From: Neopestalotiopsis rosae
Lineage: Eukaryota; Ascomycota; Sordariomycetes; Amphisphaeriales; Sporocadaceae
Length of the DNA: 64,000 nt
Direction of reading: 5' to 3'
Assembly: GCA_023078685.1 (NCBI GenBank)
Contig: JALGAS010000003.1
Span: forward strand, 5,332,001-5,396,000
The notes below the pieces were generated by a model. It had not been told where the DNA came from. It made no database searches and saw only the letters and a program-made list of their open reading frames with translations. Shown here piece after piece: positions 1 through 12,900 of this stretch; position 1 is the stretch's first letter; every line of letters begins with the position of its first letter. A program made the position numbers and the translations under genes.

Positions 1-1886
1 AGTGACCCTATTGAAAACTCACTTTGCCCTTGTGCTTCCTATATCAAATATGTTCGGCTGTGCGGCTATTCGGCAACATGACTTTTATTCGTGTTTGTGA
101 CAAACTTCAAGCCGGACCAATTAGTCACCTTTGACGTTGAATTCTCCTCGTACAGTTAGAAAGCGGACGACATGAGAAGCGACGCACACGAAGAAAAGTG
201 AGCTCAATGCACATCACCTTTGTTCGATACTACTTCATTGGCATGGGTGCATTCCATAATTTCCGGCGACAACGTACTGAGCCACGATCACTACACAGAG
301 TCGATCGCCACCAATACGGCTACCGTGCAACGCGCTGGAACCTGAGTACCAGAACATCTGAACATTACCTCGACTCGTCTCATCCTTCAGTACTGCCACA
401 CGTGTGGTCACTGATGGTTCATTAACCGCGCAATGTGAAGCAACCAATCCGATCATCCGACCATTCCACCAAACAGTGATACCATCGCATGCGTTTACCG
501 CCATTTAAGAAGAGGCGCCGATACTGGCGTCTGACAAGCTGACAGTCTCCGAGAAGAATCCTCCAGTTCCAGATACCAAGTCGACCTCATGTCGTTTCCT
601 TCATCGAGCCGAGAAGCAGAGACAATGGACCAAGATCGTCTGAGCGCGATGCCGTCAAACATGCCGTCGAGAAGTTAGTCAATCACACGAGAGGCTTGGC
701 GTCCGGAGGAATGCGACGTCCAACACCGTACGAACTTGAGAAATCTCCCAGTCGTTTTCAATCATTCTTCGGAACATTCCGACAACGATTCGCCACTCAT
801 AAGTGCTATTTCGCCAGCTCAAATCGAAGCCCAAAGGACGCTGCATCCTGGCTGACCAAGTCTGCACATATTGAATTTTGGATGACTGGAAAATCCCCAC
901 GCTCGGAATCGGAACACAAGGCGGTCCATAAACTCACGCGCAAAACGTGCGCCTCTTTCCTCAGTTCAGACTTCGACCTAAATGTGATAGTTACTATCAG
1001 ACCGGCAAGGACTTTTGAGTCTACCTCCAAGTCGTTCCCTCACCCGCATGCGTCATCCAAGAGCTCTCGAGCATGACTGACGCGATGGGCGATGATGACT
1101 CTTGGTTATATCGTACTCTCGTTACACAGACGCTTGCCAATATGTTGCGCGACCGTATGCAAACTCATCGTCGACGGTTGAGCATGATGTCGCCACAAAT
1201 CTGCGCATGCTGGCTTCCGAGCATGACAGTATCTCAAGAATGTTCCAAAGGAAGATCACAAGGATCCGTACGCCTCACCTTCGAAGGTACAGCGTCGAAA
1301 GATTTCACACAATCCCCTGTCGAGACTCGATCCCACTGTCGCCAAGCCGAGACGGATGAGCAAGCAGATCAAAACAGTGGCCCGCAAAAGGAAACTGTGG
1401 GTAGAGGTAGACTTTCTTCGCCTTGATCCGGCGCTGCTCTTCTTCAGAATTTCTCGAATCCGAGCCAATATCACGGGGTGCTGTGATCGCGCACGTAAGG
1501 AAGAAGTATGACTTGATTATATCGAGTTACAAAAGAGATGTGCTGAAGAGCTATCTAATACACCCAACCATTTGATTTGCAGTGGATACTACCTACGTCA
1601 GCGGCACAGCTCCAGCTGCCGCTCCGACTTGATTAAATGAGCATTGCTAATGTTAACAAACTGACTCAAGGTTTTCAATTATCTCCATTCTGCGCCCTAT
1701 ACATCTCCATCCCCCCACTTGTGATCGAACGACATGCGAACAACACACTTGGTGACTTGTCGGCACATTTTCAGTCTTGCTCAAACTCATAGCCCTCGGG
1801 ACGCTCCATCTCATTCACGCCGAAGAAACGCGACGTACCTGCGACTCATGTTAGAAGGCATCCACGAAGATGAAGGCATGGCAAGA
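1..1886. other. Intergenic stretch, no supported gene
   Basis: Base composition is ordinary here, unlike the AT-rich DNA further right. Several short open frames exist on both strands but none shows a recognisable domain, intron pattern or codon continuity, and they overlap one another on opposite strands. I see no tRNA, rRNA or repeat array. An ancient decayed gene cannot be excluded. Confidence 0.4.
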
Positions 1887-2885
1887 CGTACAAGAATAGC
1901 CCTTCCAATCAAAGTTCTCTTTTGGGTCGCAGTGGCACTTGAGGTCCAGACGCTTGTGCGTCTCGGTGGGACAGTGAGTGAAGGGATTGTGACGATACGC
2001 AATCTCGTCAAAAAAGTGTATTTCACTCTTGTTGAGAAACAGTGCCGCAGCGATCGAGTATACGGGCGCATCGCCCCAGCGCTTGTAGAAGAAGCCTCCC
2101 GCCTTGTCCAAGAACTTAAAGTAATCTAGGTAGGCTTGGCTTCGGAAGAAATTCAAATCGGTAATTTCGAAAATAGACCACTATATCGAAAAGGATAATT
2201 AGCAACTACGACCGATCGTATAACGACGGAATAAATATTGCTCCCAGCACTTACAAAATAACACTTGTTATACGTTAATCCGCCCTCATCGCTTAAGAAA
2301 TCAAGAGTGTTATTTCGAGCAATATACTAAGGAAAGCTCTCTTTAAATTTCAAAATAGTATCCCATAGGCTGGCGATCGTCTCGATATACTCATAGAGAC
2401 TGATGACGAAGCTATACTTAATGCCTCTCTCCTTTATAAAGCGAAAGGGATCAAACGAAATATCATAATAAAAATCAACACTCGGCTCCACGCGCCAATA
2501 ATAGTCGTACTACTGCAGAAGCGGATAACGAAAGAAGAAGCCGGACTCGAAGCGACACATATGCCGATAGCTCTCGGAGCCGGCGTAAATTACCCCCTAT
2601 GACTGCATATCTTCTCGGGCCCTCTTGGCACGCTCCTAGTCAATCTATTCAGGGTAAAACCAGTGCTCGCGTGGGATAATACCGTACTATACTTTCCCCG
2701 AGACCAAGGCGCGGGTGACTTGCTTAAAGGTCTTATCGAAGGGTTAATCGTTAAGGAAGACCCAATCGTAATTATACCTTTTATTAAAGCGGTCCTCAAC
2801 TTAGCGGATGGACTTGGCAATTTCCCACACGTCTGAGCTGCGTGCCAGAGAGACGAAGGTCGCGTTAATACGATTACGAGGTAGT
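1887..2885 (-). pseudogene. Decayed GT15 (KRE2/KTR-type) alpha-1,2-mannosyltransferase copy
   Basis: Read on the minus strand, one frame without indels carries the GT15 signature in order: [82 protein letters not shown], then after an intron [27 protein letters not shown] and [16 protein letters not shown]. The family makes Golgi O- and N-linked mannose extensions. At least seven in-frame stops (TAA/TAG) interrupt the part above about 2340. Several sit where Gln or Trp is expected, which fits C-to-T and G-to-A change. A 74-nt intron (2181-2254, GTAAGT...TATAG, branch-like GCTAAT) is intact. The N-terminal membrane anchor and the extreme C-terminus are missing. Because the frame survives while stops accumulate, this looks like a duplicated gene copy mutated by RIP, not an old neutral relic. 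Confidence 0.85.
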
Positions 2886-3794
2886 ATTATTAGCTTTTAA
2901 GCTTCGAACTATGGTGCACCGATAGTAAAGGCACCTAGTGATCGGTGGTTTGTAGGCAGTGTGTGCCCTTTGCCGTCTGCTTGGAGAAGAGATACCGCCA
3001 GGAGTGATTGTCGATTGGTGTCCGCGATTAGGATGAAAGCTACCACCTATTTTTGTTAGACTCCCTCCAACATCTGTTTTGCCACTTTTTTGAGAAGTGC
3101 TATTTATAAATACGTATGGTAACATGAAATTGACCTACTCCTAGTAGCAAGATTGTGAAGCGCCAGGCATTGTTGTTGTATGCCAACATATTGAATGCAA
3201 ACACCGTGAGGATATGAAAGTGTAACTGAACCTCTGGCTTGCTGATCGAGATCAAGAAAATGCGAAGGATTCGAGATATATAAATGAAGTGATATCTCAA
3301 GATGAAAAATCGGGAATGCATGCTTCCTTTGCTATCTGTCTTTTTTCTGACTATCTCGTAGAAGCATTACGCATGCTCATGCAGGGTTATTGAACGATTT
3401 TTGAACCTGAACCAAAGTTTGGGTTTCTTTGATCTTGACAGCACCACTTTTCTCGGCTATGATTATGGCTTAGCCTGGTATACTTTCTTTGATTCTCTCT
3501 TTAACTTTATTTTCCCCCCATGCGCTAGAGCAAACCTTCGTGACAATCTTGAGCCGTCCCTTAGGGCTATAATATTGGTGTCATCCCCTGAGTACTTAAT
3601 ATTATCTGGGGAACTTGTAGTATGAATGGGAAAAGGTCCATGCCATCCATTTGAGGCACTATAATATGAACCTTAAATCGAATTCACGTACCGTTGATTA
3701 AAAACTCCCTTGTGTAAGACTTGCCACCCCCTACCGCTTTTTTTTCCGCTTCCTCTTGCTAGCCATAGACCTTTTAATTTTAACACAAAATTTA
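2886..3794. other. Intergenic stretch, no supported gene
   Basis: This covers the region where the missing N-terminus of the mannosyltransferase copy would lie, but I find no transmembrane anchor frame. Short open frames at 2874-3125 and 3401-3625 show no family resemblance. Nothing else stands out. Confidence 0.35.
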
Positions 3795-4270
3795 TGGATT
3801 TCGCCGCATTACATGATATTAGCCGATGGTAGAATAAGAAAGAAGGCTACAAGTTTTATTGGGGTCATAATTTGCTGCCTTTTTTAGATCCAGAAATCAA
3901 ATACGAATTCGTTTTCCTGGATTTATCTAGGGTCGAACTTTTGGATTCCTAAATTAATACGAAAAGATTTTCTGCCATAACATCTCCACGAGAAGCCGTT
4001 AGCTTGAGCGCATATTCTGACAGATTTTATGCATCTCTTCTGGGGAGTAGTAACTATATATCTGGATTAGGCGTCGACCTTTACGACTTTACATAATCTC
4101 TTAACCCAGACGATTAGAGGATGGAAGCTTTATGCAGGGTGTTACCAGAATTGCTTAGGTCTTTTGCCCTTAAAATTGGCTATAGGGCCCCTTCTCGAAA
4201 ACATTATGACGTAATGCTACTCGTTTACTGCAATAGGAGGTATTTAATATTCCTGCTTCGATTGTGTTCT
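3795..4270 (+). pseudogene. Decayed reading frame of an unidentified fungal protein
   Basis: Starting at the ATG at 3795, one plus-strand frame stays protein-like for about 150 codons (for example YKFYWGHNLLPFLDPEIKY, then CRVLPELLRSFALKIGYRAP followed by HYDVM). It is broken by four in-frame TAA/TAG stops with no frameshift. The LLRSFALKIGY stretch reminds me of a segment common in large hypothetical proteins of ascomycetes, but I cannot name the family. The pattern of stops without indels matches the neighbouring mannosyltransferase copy and suggests the same mutational process. Confidence 0.4.
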
Positions 4271-6309
4271 CTTTTTGCAACTTATAACTGACACCATATA
4301 GTATAATAGCAGGTTGACTGCACAATTTAAAAATCTCTGGTCTCAGCAACATGACTCTCGAACGCAATCTCCGGTGGTACCAGAGATAACGTTCACAAGA
4401 ATCTACACGCGGAGAACCACCCGGCGATGGCTTGAGAAGTTTGAGGAGCTGCGCGGTGACCTTGCTGGAGCGAGAGGTTACCAAAAAGAAGACAAGCAAA
4501 AGGCTGCAGATCCCTGGCCAGGATTCCGTTAATCGTTTGTGAAGCGCACTGTTGCATATGAATAGCTTCTGTCGAGCATTAGGAGTCAACTCTTAGGTAT
4601 AGATTGCGGGTTCCCGCCGCTAGTCATAGGGGACTAATCTGAATTGTGCTGTGACTGGGCTTGGACGATTCTAGCCGAGCACTCATGAGCCACCAGGAAA
4701 CAATTATCGATTGCTCCTCATTGATAGCATCCAATGGGAAAGGAATGACGACAGTTATGAATCTATTGATGAGAGGAACTGTAGAGCAGATAGGAAATTC
4801 CATGTCTGATCCATGAAGAAGTCTCTGCGATCGACAATGAAGTGTTTGGCAATTGCAAAGAGACTAACAGACGCGCTCATGCGCTCGTGCGCTCGTAACC
4901 TGCTATTTACCGGGAAGAGCCACAAGCTCAGCCTAGAGGGGGGCTTCCTATGGAGGAACTCACAGCATGAGATCATGCGTCGTGATTAATGTCAAAGTAG
5001 AGCAATATACTCCTCAACGAGGAGATGCTAATGCAAACGCAGATTCGAGGTAAGAGTGTTTCACCAGCTCCGTCCCCGGCTCCAATGACCCCAAACACAG
5101 ATTCTCCGAGAGAAGTCCGTAAGAACCCCGGGCAAGCGATTCTCCTGGTTCTCCCAGCAATAGCGATTCAACGAATACTTACTATGGAAGGAGTGTACTT
5201 AATAAGACAGAAGTCTTCCGAGTCCTTCTCAAGCGCTGTATGCCTTTGGTAAAAAAGATTACTCATCAAACAAGCACGCTCCTCCAGTCAAAACTGCTTC
5301 GCGGCCACCCAAAGCTTACCACTATGCAAGGCAACTGGAGGATGCCAATCAAAACAACCAGCTCTTCCTCGTTTACCTGTAAATCCGTAAATCCGTATAT
5401 AGGTGGGGACATTCTCCACTTATATACATACCTGGCTACCCAAGATCTGTACGGATCAACACAATGTGAAGAAGTCAATGTAACAAACCGACAATAACCT
5501 ACCACGCGTTTGAGTGGGGACCAAGTAAGAATTGGAGAAAACAAAAAGAAATCAGCCAACAAATCCGAGCACAATGGACAACAAAATTGGCAAAAACATA
5601 CAACACCGGGGATTCCCCAGTCGTCACCGACCTGAGTACTGATCCGGCGGTCGCCAGCTTATCTAGGGCAGAGCGGACGGGATGCCGAGTATTCTAGCGC
5701 CTATGGTCGTATGTGCTTGTATAGTGCTGTTTGTGAGTACATATTGCAAAACTCTTGAGACAAATGACGAACGTATCAGTATTGAACCTCAACAAATGCG
5801 GTCACCTATCGATGTTGGCTCTGTAAGCAAGGGAATTTGTCTTCAATGAGATGCTTATACAATCTTCTGCGAAAGGCGAAGTAGGCCTCGCTACATCCTT
5901 TCTCCATCTTCCGTACCTGTAGTATCACAGATGACATTTTTACAATGCAAGGATCAGTCCCTATGTGGCTGATGTTCATGGCTGCTTGCCAGTTCGCACG
6001 CGGTGACGGTCGAGCCAGGGTAAACAGGTTTAGATATCATAGTATGCCTGGCACCTTCCTCATAGTTAGGATATAATTGTAGTTGCACTCCCAATAGCGA
6101 GATCTGACCCACGAATGCTTCTTTCACAGGTGGTGCAATTACGTGATGGAGCCAAGTATTCAACAATGTCGGAAGTCACGATATTTGCGACTTCCGCGGA
6201 AGCAATCGTACGAGATTTCAGATGCACATCCAATTCATGACTGCAAAGAGGCTCATGGCTCCCTCGAGTGCTTTGCTCCTCTTTCTCCTTTCTTCTCCAG
6301 GTCGCATCC
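4271..6309. other. Intergenic stretch, no supported gene
   Basis: Mixed composition with several short open frames, none convincing. Around 5010-5560 the plus strand has patches of protein-like reading broken by stops, which may be another decayed gene, but I could not identify it. No RNA gene or array seen. Confidence 0.35.
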
Positions 6310-6408
6310 TCAACTTCTCGACGGCCCTATAGTATCGCTAGCAGGCACTGCGGAAGATTCTGGACGCTCAATTGAAGTCAGTTTCTCTAGTAACTCGGCT
6401 TTACTTTG
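6310..6408 (-). pseudogene. Short duplicated fragment of the NRPS-PKS gene (start of AT region)
   Basis: About 99 bp here align in the same orientation with 11015-11112 inside the swnK-like gene, at roughly 85 percent identity by eye. Translated on the minus strand it reads QSKAELLEKLTSIERPESSA, followed by VPASDTIGP. The full gene has QSKAQLLEELASIERQEFPA, followed by VPASDTIGP, just before the acyltransferase domain. The fragment has no start, no flanking PKS sequence and no function by itself. It marks a local duplication or the scar of a second, lost synthase copy about 0.6 kb beyond the 3' end of the intact gene. Confidence 0.8.
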
Positions 6409-6775
6409 CGAGGGTCTGCCGCCGCCTCCCCCCCAACCAAGGAGGCGAGTGTACAAAAGCGGCGCCCCGGAATCTCTTTCCGCTGCAGAGAGCCTGGACA
6501 CCTGATCAAACAGTGCGAGGTGAAGCTGCCACCACGTTCTGGCTGTAAGTTGATGCATGTGCTTTGTTTTGAGTATGTCTTAATGAATTGTCTCAACAGC
6601 CTCCCCGAAAACAAAGGCTTTGTCTTCATCAACACAACTGCGACGGACGCTGCTGTTGCCGCGCTCGCCAGCACTGTTCAATTTGAGCCTGGCATGGATA
6701 CGGGGCCACCATTGGAGGACAAAATCATGGGGCCTGAGGAGCCTGAGGAGTAAGAGGCATCTGATGACCGATGGG
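6409..6775 (+). pseudogene. Possible zinc-knuckle protein remnant
   Basis: Directly abutting the duplicated PKS fragment, the plus strand encodes FRCREPGHLIKQCE, which resembles a CCHC zinc knuckle that has lost its first Cys. After an intron-like segment (6545-6599, GTAAGT...CAACAG) the frame continues to a TAA with an acidic tail ending GPEEPEE. The apparent intron does not join the two protein-like frames correctly, so the gene is either broken or mis-modelled. No partner domain is visible. Treat as a remnant. Confidence 0.3.
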
Positions 6776-6993
6776 CTTCTAAGTAGAAATGGAAAGGGAA
6801 GTGATAAAATAAAAACTTGTCATTTAAACTAGCGTATTCCTTTTCCCATTTCCCTGAAATTAAAATAGATAAAGCAATACACTTAGTTTTAAATTAATTT
6901 CTTATTTCTCATATTCCCCAGAGATGAGTTATACAGAATGATTATATTCAACGATAAGAAAGCTAACGGAAATATATACACATTCAGAAATCT
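6776..6993. terminator. AT-rich 3' flank of the NRPS-PKS gene
   Basis: The stretch next to the stop codon of the minus-strand NRPS-PKS is AT-rich and would hold its 3' UTR and polyadenylation site. No specific signal can be assigned with confidence. Confidence 0.25.
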
Positions 6994-9900
6994 TTATAGT
7001 CTTTCGATACCCATGTGGTTCAAGTAAGCCCGAATGAAGTCCTCACTGAGTATTGGCGCAGGATAATCCTTTCCTCCAAACACATGCTCCCCGACCCTCA
7101 AGCCCTTAAACATATTGGGAGCTGTTTCGTCTATGTAGTTGTCAAAGACAGCTGCAATTCGAGCCAGGGGCCCAGCCGGGTGTGCTACGGCATGGCCCAG
7201 TGCCCGCTGCTTCCATGTATTGAAGGCCACAATCTCCTTCCCGCCACTGAGTGCACTTAGCAGCCTGAAAAATTCATTGCACGTCTGAGCGCGGTCATTG
7301 ACAAAGTCATAATCACGGCCCATTCGGTGCAAGTCTTGGGTCATTACCGCCGTGATAGTTTTGCTCAGATAATCTACAGGCAAGACGGCCGACATGTCAG
7401 CATCCAACGACGGGAATGCACCCAACTCCAAACTTCCTGAGAAGAAGTTGTGCAAGAAGTCACCTTGATCAACCCGGAATCTTCCTGTTGTGGTAGAGGC
7501 CGTGACGTAGGGCAAACGGTAAATGGTTGTCATCGCCCCGCGCCATCGGGCCGCGGTCACCAGCCTTTCAGCCATGTACTTGGAGGTCCCGTAGCCGAAT
7601 TCTTGGTCTTGCTCGGTCAGACCAAAACCCAGATGGATGGGCAATGTGGATATGGTTGAGACAAAATGGACTGCTTTGGCGCAGCCGTAGGACGCCAAAC
7701 GCAGAATCTCGTGGGTGCTGACGATGTTAGGACCGACATACTCCTCCAAAGGCCGCATCCAGTCTACTAGGGCTCCAGAGTGGCATATAGCATCCACACT
7801 ATCGGCCAACTCATTGAAACAGTCCTCAGTCAGGCCGAGTAGCGGTTGAGACAAGTCACCGACGACTGCATTGATCAACGTGGCGAACTCTGGTTCCCAC
7901 AAGCCATATTCTTCCAAAGCCATTGTTATTCTTTCCAGCGCCTTGTCCACATCGTCGGCGCGCACCAAACAGTATGTCGTAATGCCTTGCCTGACCAGCT
8001 CGTGCAAGACGAAGGCCCCAACAAAGCCTGTTACACCTGTGAGAAAAACAGACTGGGGACGGGTGATGCATCTGATTGGATCCCGAGAGACGTTGTCAAA
8101 TGTGAAGCTGCTATCAAGATAGCCCTTACGAATTGCGGCCATATCCAGACGGGGAAGGTCAAATATCGTAGTGACGGAAGTATTGCTGCTTGATACGGTC
8201 GAGCTGGAAGAAGTCTCCGTCTCACGGAGCTGCGACAATAGGAACTGGCTGAGTATTCTCAGATTTGGGTGAACCATCGCGATATTGACGGACAGGGTCA
8301 GACCCGTCAGCTTGGCCAGATGGTTGCGCATCTGAACGGCGGTCAGAGAGTCAATGCCAATCTCTTGCAAAGATCTGTCAACATCCACATCAAGTGGATG
8401 TGTGAAGCCCAATGCCTTGGCAACTACTTCTCGCACCATGCTAAGCACGATACCGGAATGCTGGTCATGTCCGGTTTCGCTTAGGGTTCTCCACAGGTCC
8501 CAACTTTGAGAAACCTGCGGACTTTCATGAGCCAGGAGTAAGCGAAGCAATGGAGGTATGCCTCCTTGTTCCTCAACGAAATTGCGAAGTCGTCTCAAAT
8601 CAAGAGCTGCTGCAATAGTCAATGCACGAGTGCTGACAACAGCTTCTTCAAGTAGATCCAATCCCTCCTCAGGCGCTAAAGTGTCGAGACCAAAGTGAGC
8701 GAGGTGAGAGAGCGTGTGATGGCCCAGCCTCGATGCCATGCCATCTCCTGACCATGTACCATATGCCACCGAGGTGGCAGGCAATCCTTGGGCGCGCCGA
8801 AGATACGCTAGAGCGTCAAGGAAAGAATTAGCAGCCGCATAATTAGCAAGTCCGGGCATGCCCATTACCCCGGAAATGGAAGAGAACATCATGAAAAGGT
8901 CAAGATCCATGTTCGAAGTCGCCTGGTGTAGCACCCAGGCTCCGTATGCCTTTGGACCGAGCGTCGTTGCGCACCGCTCCGGGGTCATGGCCAAAAGAAC
9001 GCCCGAGTCTGCCACGCCAGCCGCATGCACAACGCCACGCAACGGCCGTTGTTTGCTGAAAATGGCCATAATTGACTCAACACTTGGTGGATCAGATGTA
9101 TCGCTGACAAGCACAGTGACTTTTACGCCGCCAGTGGCCAGCTCGTTCACGAGATGATCGGCGCCAGGTGTCTCCATGCCGCGCCGTGAGGTCAGCACCA
9201 TATCATGAACTCCATGGTTAGTCGCAAGCCAGCGCGCCACACGCGCTCCAAGATGGCCGAGTCCACCTGTTATCAGCACTGCGCCATCTCGCCGGAGCAG
9301 GGGTCTCTTGGACGTTGAGTTCAACAGCGGCCTTACCCGCTCCATTCGTGGCGCAAGCACCTGACCTTGGCGTATGGCACATTCTGGCTCGGCACTGGAC
9401 AAGAGCGCTGAGGCGACGCAGGTAATCGTATCCTCATCTAGGTCTACCAGGCGTAAGCGGAGTTCAGGATGCTCGCTCCTGGCAGTCCGCATCAGGCCCC
9501 ATAGAGGCGCTGCTCCGAGGTTCATATTCTGATCGTCGGGCTCAATACCAGTACCTATCGCACGGCGAGTTACCCAAACGAGCGGCGGCGCAAATTGAGT
9601 CTGGGCTGCCGTCTGTAGTTGAGCCAGCGCCTTGGGGACATGGTCTTGTACCTGCGATAGGACGTCTTCATCAGAGTCCCACACACAGATCAGGCCATCC
9701 AAATGTTCAGCGTCCTTGAGATGATCAACGTCCACCAGTCGATTTCCACTTCGGGAAACAATCTTTCTCAAAACCTCTGCCTTTTTCGGGCTAGATATTT
9801 GGGTCATTATACCCCAGGTTCTTCTGGTGATCATGTCCTCGATTTTCGCCGGGTGCCATATTACTTCGAACCGAAGCCCTTCCTGGACCTTGGGCAGGAT

Positions 9901-12900
9901 ATCCTGAGAAGCTTTGCCAAGGTTTCTGAGACCATGAGTGCTTTTCGCGCCTCTACGAGCATCATAATATCTCTGGAAAGGGTAGGTAGGCAGATCTATT
10001 CGCTTACATCCGAAGGGCTCAAAGTAAGCTGTCCAATTGATTGGTACGTGTCGCACGTGCAAATCTGCAATGCTGCGCTGAAGAATCAGTACGTCGTCTC
10101 TGCCACGCATAAGAGACGGTGCCCATGCGAAAGATCCACTTCTACTTTCATCCTGAAGGCACTCTGTGCCCATGCCGCAAAGGATCGGCTGCGGTCCGAG
10201 TTCTAGGAATATATCGACTCCACATCGACTCAATGACTTGATGCTGTCACTGAAGCGAACTGGTTCACGTACTTGACGGACCCAATACTCTGCTTGGTCC
10301 ATATGGTCCACCCTGGAACCACTGACACTGCTGATCACACTCAGATTTGGGGCATTGAGATTTAAAGTTTCGGCGACGGCGCGAAAATCTTCCAGCATCC
10401 CATCTACAAAGCGGGAGTGGAAAGCGTGACCAACGATCAATGTCTTAGTCTTGCAGCCTTGATTGGAAAAGTGGTCTGAAATGCTTTCCACGGCTTCTCT
10501 TTTCCCAGAGATAACCGTCTGCCGCGGTGTGTTGTAAAGGGCAATATCGACCGCAGCACCGTGGCCTAATTTAACTATGGCTGTTGCGACTTCTGCAGCA
10601 GTGGTTCCGAGCGACACCATTTGAGTATCAATGTCGGCCTGAGCTTGCATGAGCCTGCTGCGAGCCATGACCAGCCGACAAGCATCGGAAAGATCGAATA
10701 TCCCAGCTACATGAGCAGCGACGAGCTCACCCAGGCTATGGCCGAGCACGAAGTCCGGTCGTACTCCCCAACTTTCCCAGAGCCTCCACAAAGCCACTTC
10801 CAGGGCAAAGAGAACAGGTTGCGCAAAGTCGGTACGGTTCAATAATGCGGCCTCACGAGTGTCAGGATCAGCCCACATGACGTCGAGCAGCGGAACTTCA
10901 AGATTCGTGAAGTGTGTCGCAACCTCCTGGATTGCATTTCGAAAGACTGGGTATACCTCACACAGGCCTTTGCCCATACCTGGCCATTGGCTTCCTTGGC
11001 CTGTGAAGAGCATGGCCACTCTCGGCGGCCCTATGGTATCGCTAGCAGGTACTGCGGGAAATTCCTGGCGCTCAATTGAAGCCAATTCCTCTAGTAACTG
11101 TGCTTTACTTTGAACCATCAAGACCAGTCTCCTTCGAAGATGAGTGCGCGTTGTTGCGAGTGAGTATGACACATCTTGAATACGCGACTCGTCAACGCTG
11201 ATTAGATACTGGCGAAGGCTTTTAGCATGGGCCACCAGGGCTGCGTCGCTATCACCTGAGAGACAGAATGGCATGGTAGGAGGCACAAGCTGAGCGACGG
11301 TCTTGGAGTCTTCGACAGTCCCCATTGGTTCCGATAATTCTTCAACAATGATGTGGGCATTAGTCCCACCGATGCCAAACGCACTAATCCCAGCACGACG
11401 CGGACGGCTCCCCGTCGAAGGCCAGGGCATTTCTTCCAACACCGGCGTCATATTCGCAAGCTGCCAATCCACAGCGGGCGTAGGCTTGGTAATGTGTAGT
11501 GACTCTGGGATGGTGCTATTCTGCAGGGCTAATATAACCTTCAGTAGACCTACAAGACCTGCAGCTGCTTGGGTGTGACCAACGTTGGACTTGGCAGAAC
11601 CGATCAGGAGAGGCTCTACACCGGAACGATTGGCACCAAACACCTCTGCCAACGCCGTAGCTTCGATCGGGTCTCCTAGCTTTGTACCAGTACCGTGGGC
11701 CTCGATATAGTCAATGTCGTTTGGCTGCAGCCCGGACACTGTCAGTGCCCGTTGTATAAGTCGTTGCTGAGCCGGGCCGCTCGGCGCCGTCAAACTAGCA
11801 CTACGCCCGTCGTGATTGACCGCAGTCCCGCGGATCACAGCATGGATCCGGTCGCCATCTCGTTGGGCATCGGAAAGACGCTTAAGGATGACAACTGCAG
11901 AGCCTTCAGACCATCCAGTCCCCTCGGTGTCAGCAGAAAAGGCCCGACAACGAGCATCTGGCGACATTCCCTGCAGCCGACTGAATTCGACGTGTAGCCC
12001 AGGGTTGAGCATGAGGGTGACACCACCTGAAACGGCCATGTCACACTCTCCCTGACGTAGCGCATTGCAGGCCAAGTGAGTTGTGACTAGCGAGGAGGAA
12101 CAGGCAGTATCTATCGTCAATGCCGGACCCTCGAGCCCAAATTGATAAGCGATACGACCAGACATGGTCCCACCTGCGGACCCCGTCACTGTGTACCCGT
12201 CAAGGTCTGACAGGTCTCGAATGGCTGTCTGGTTCAGAGATTGATGAGCGAGTATATTGCTGGTGCCGACAAAGACTCCAGTCTGGCTACCTTGTAGCTT
12301 CTCCATCGTCAGGCCTGCGCGCTCGAATCCTTCCCAGCAGGTCTCCAGCATCAAGTACTGGGCAGGGTCCAAACTGCGTGCTTCTTTGGGTGAAATACCA
12401 AATAAAGATATGTCAAATAAGTTGATTGATGGAATGAACCCGCCATGTCTGCAATATGAGTCATCGTTTCCACTTCCACCCCAACGGTCCTCGGGGACAT
12501 CGCTAATGGCATCTCCGCCTCGCACGAGAAGCTCCCAGAAGTCCTCTGGATTGGTGATACCTCCAGGTAGCCGGCATGCCATAGATACTATGGCAACATC
12601 TTCAGTCGCGCTCAATTGGTGCTGCGTTTTGGTGTCCTTAGACACCGATTTACCAGGAGAAGCCGACAGGTATGTCGCCAATGACTTGATGGTATAGTGC
12701 TCAAACAGTTTGGGCGATGCAATCGACCGTCCCAAGAGGTCCTGCAGCTCCCTCTGGACGCGAACTATCCGCAAAGAATCTCCTCCAACTTCAAAGAAAC
12801 TGTCATGGACACCAAAGAGGTCATGGTTCAAAGCTCTTGACCAAATATCGCGTATTTGATCTTCCAATTCGGTGGCCGGCTTCACGATATCTGTTGTATT

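Noticed and set aside
696..1474. Overlapping short open frames on both strands
   Set aside because: They overlap antisense to each other, have no motif, and do not join by plausible introns into a recognisable protein.
4864..4900. Short GCGCTC repeat run
   Set aside because: Only a few imperfect units, with no array structure or gene context.
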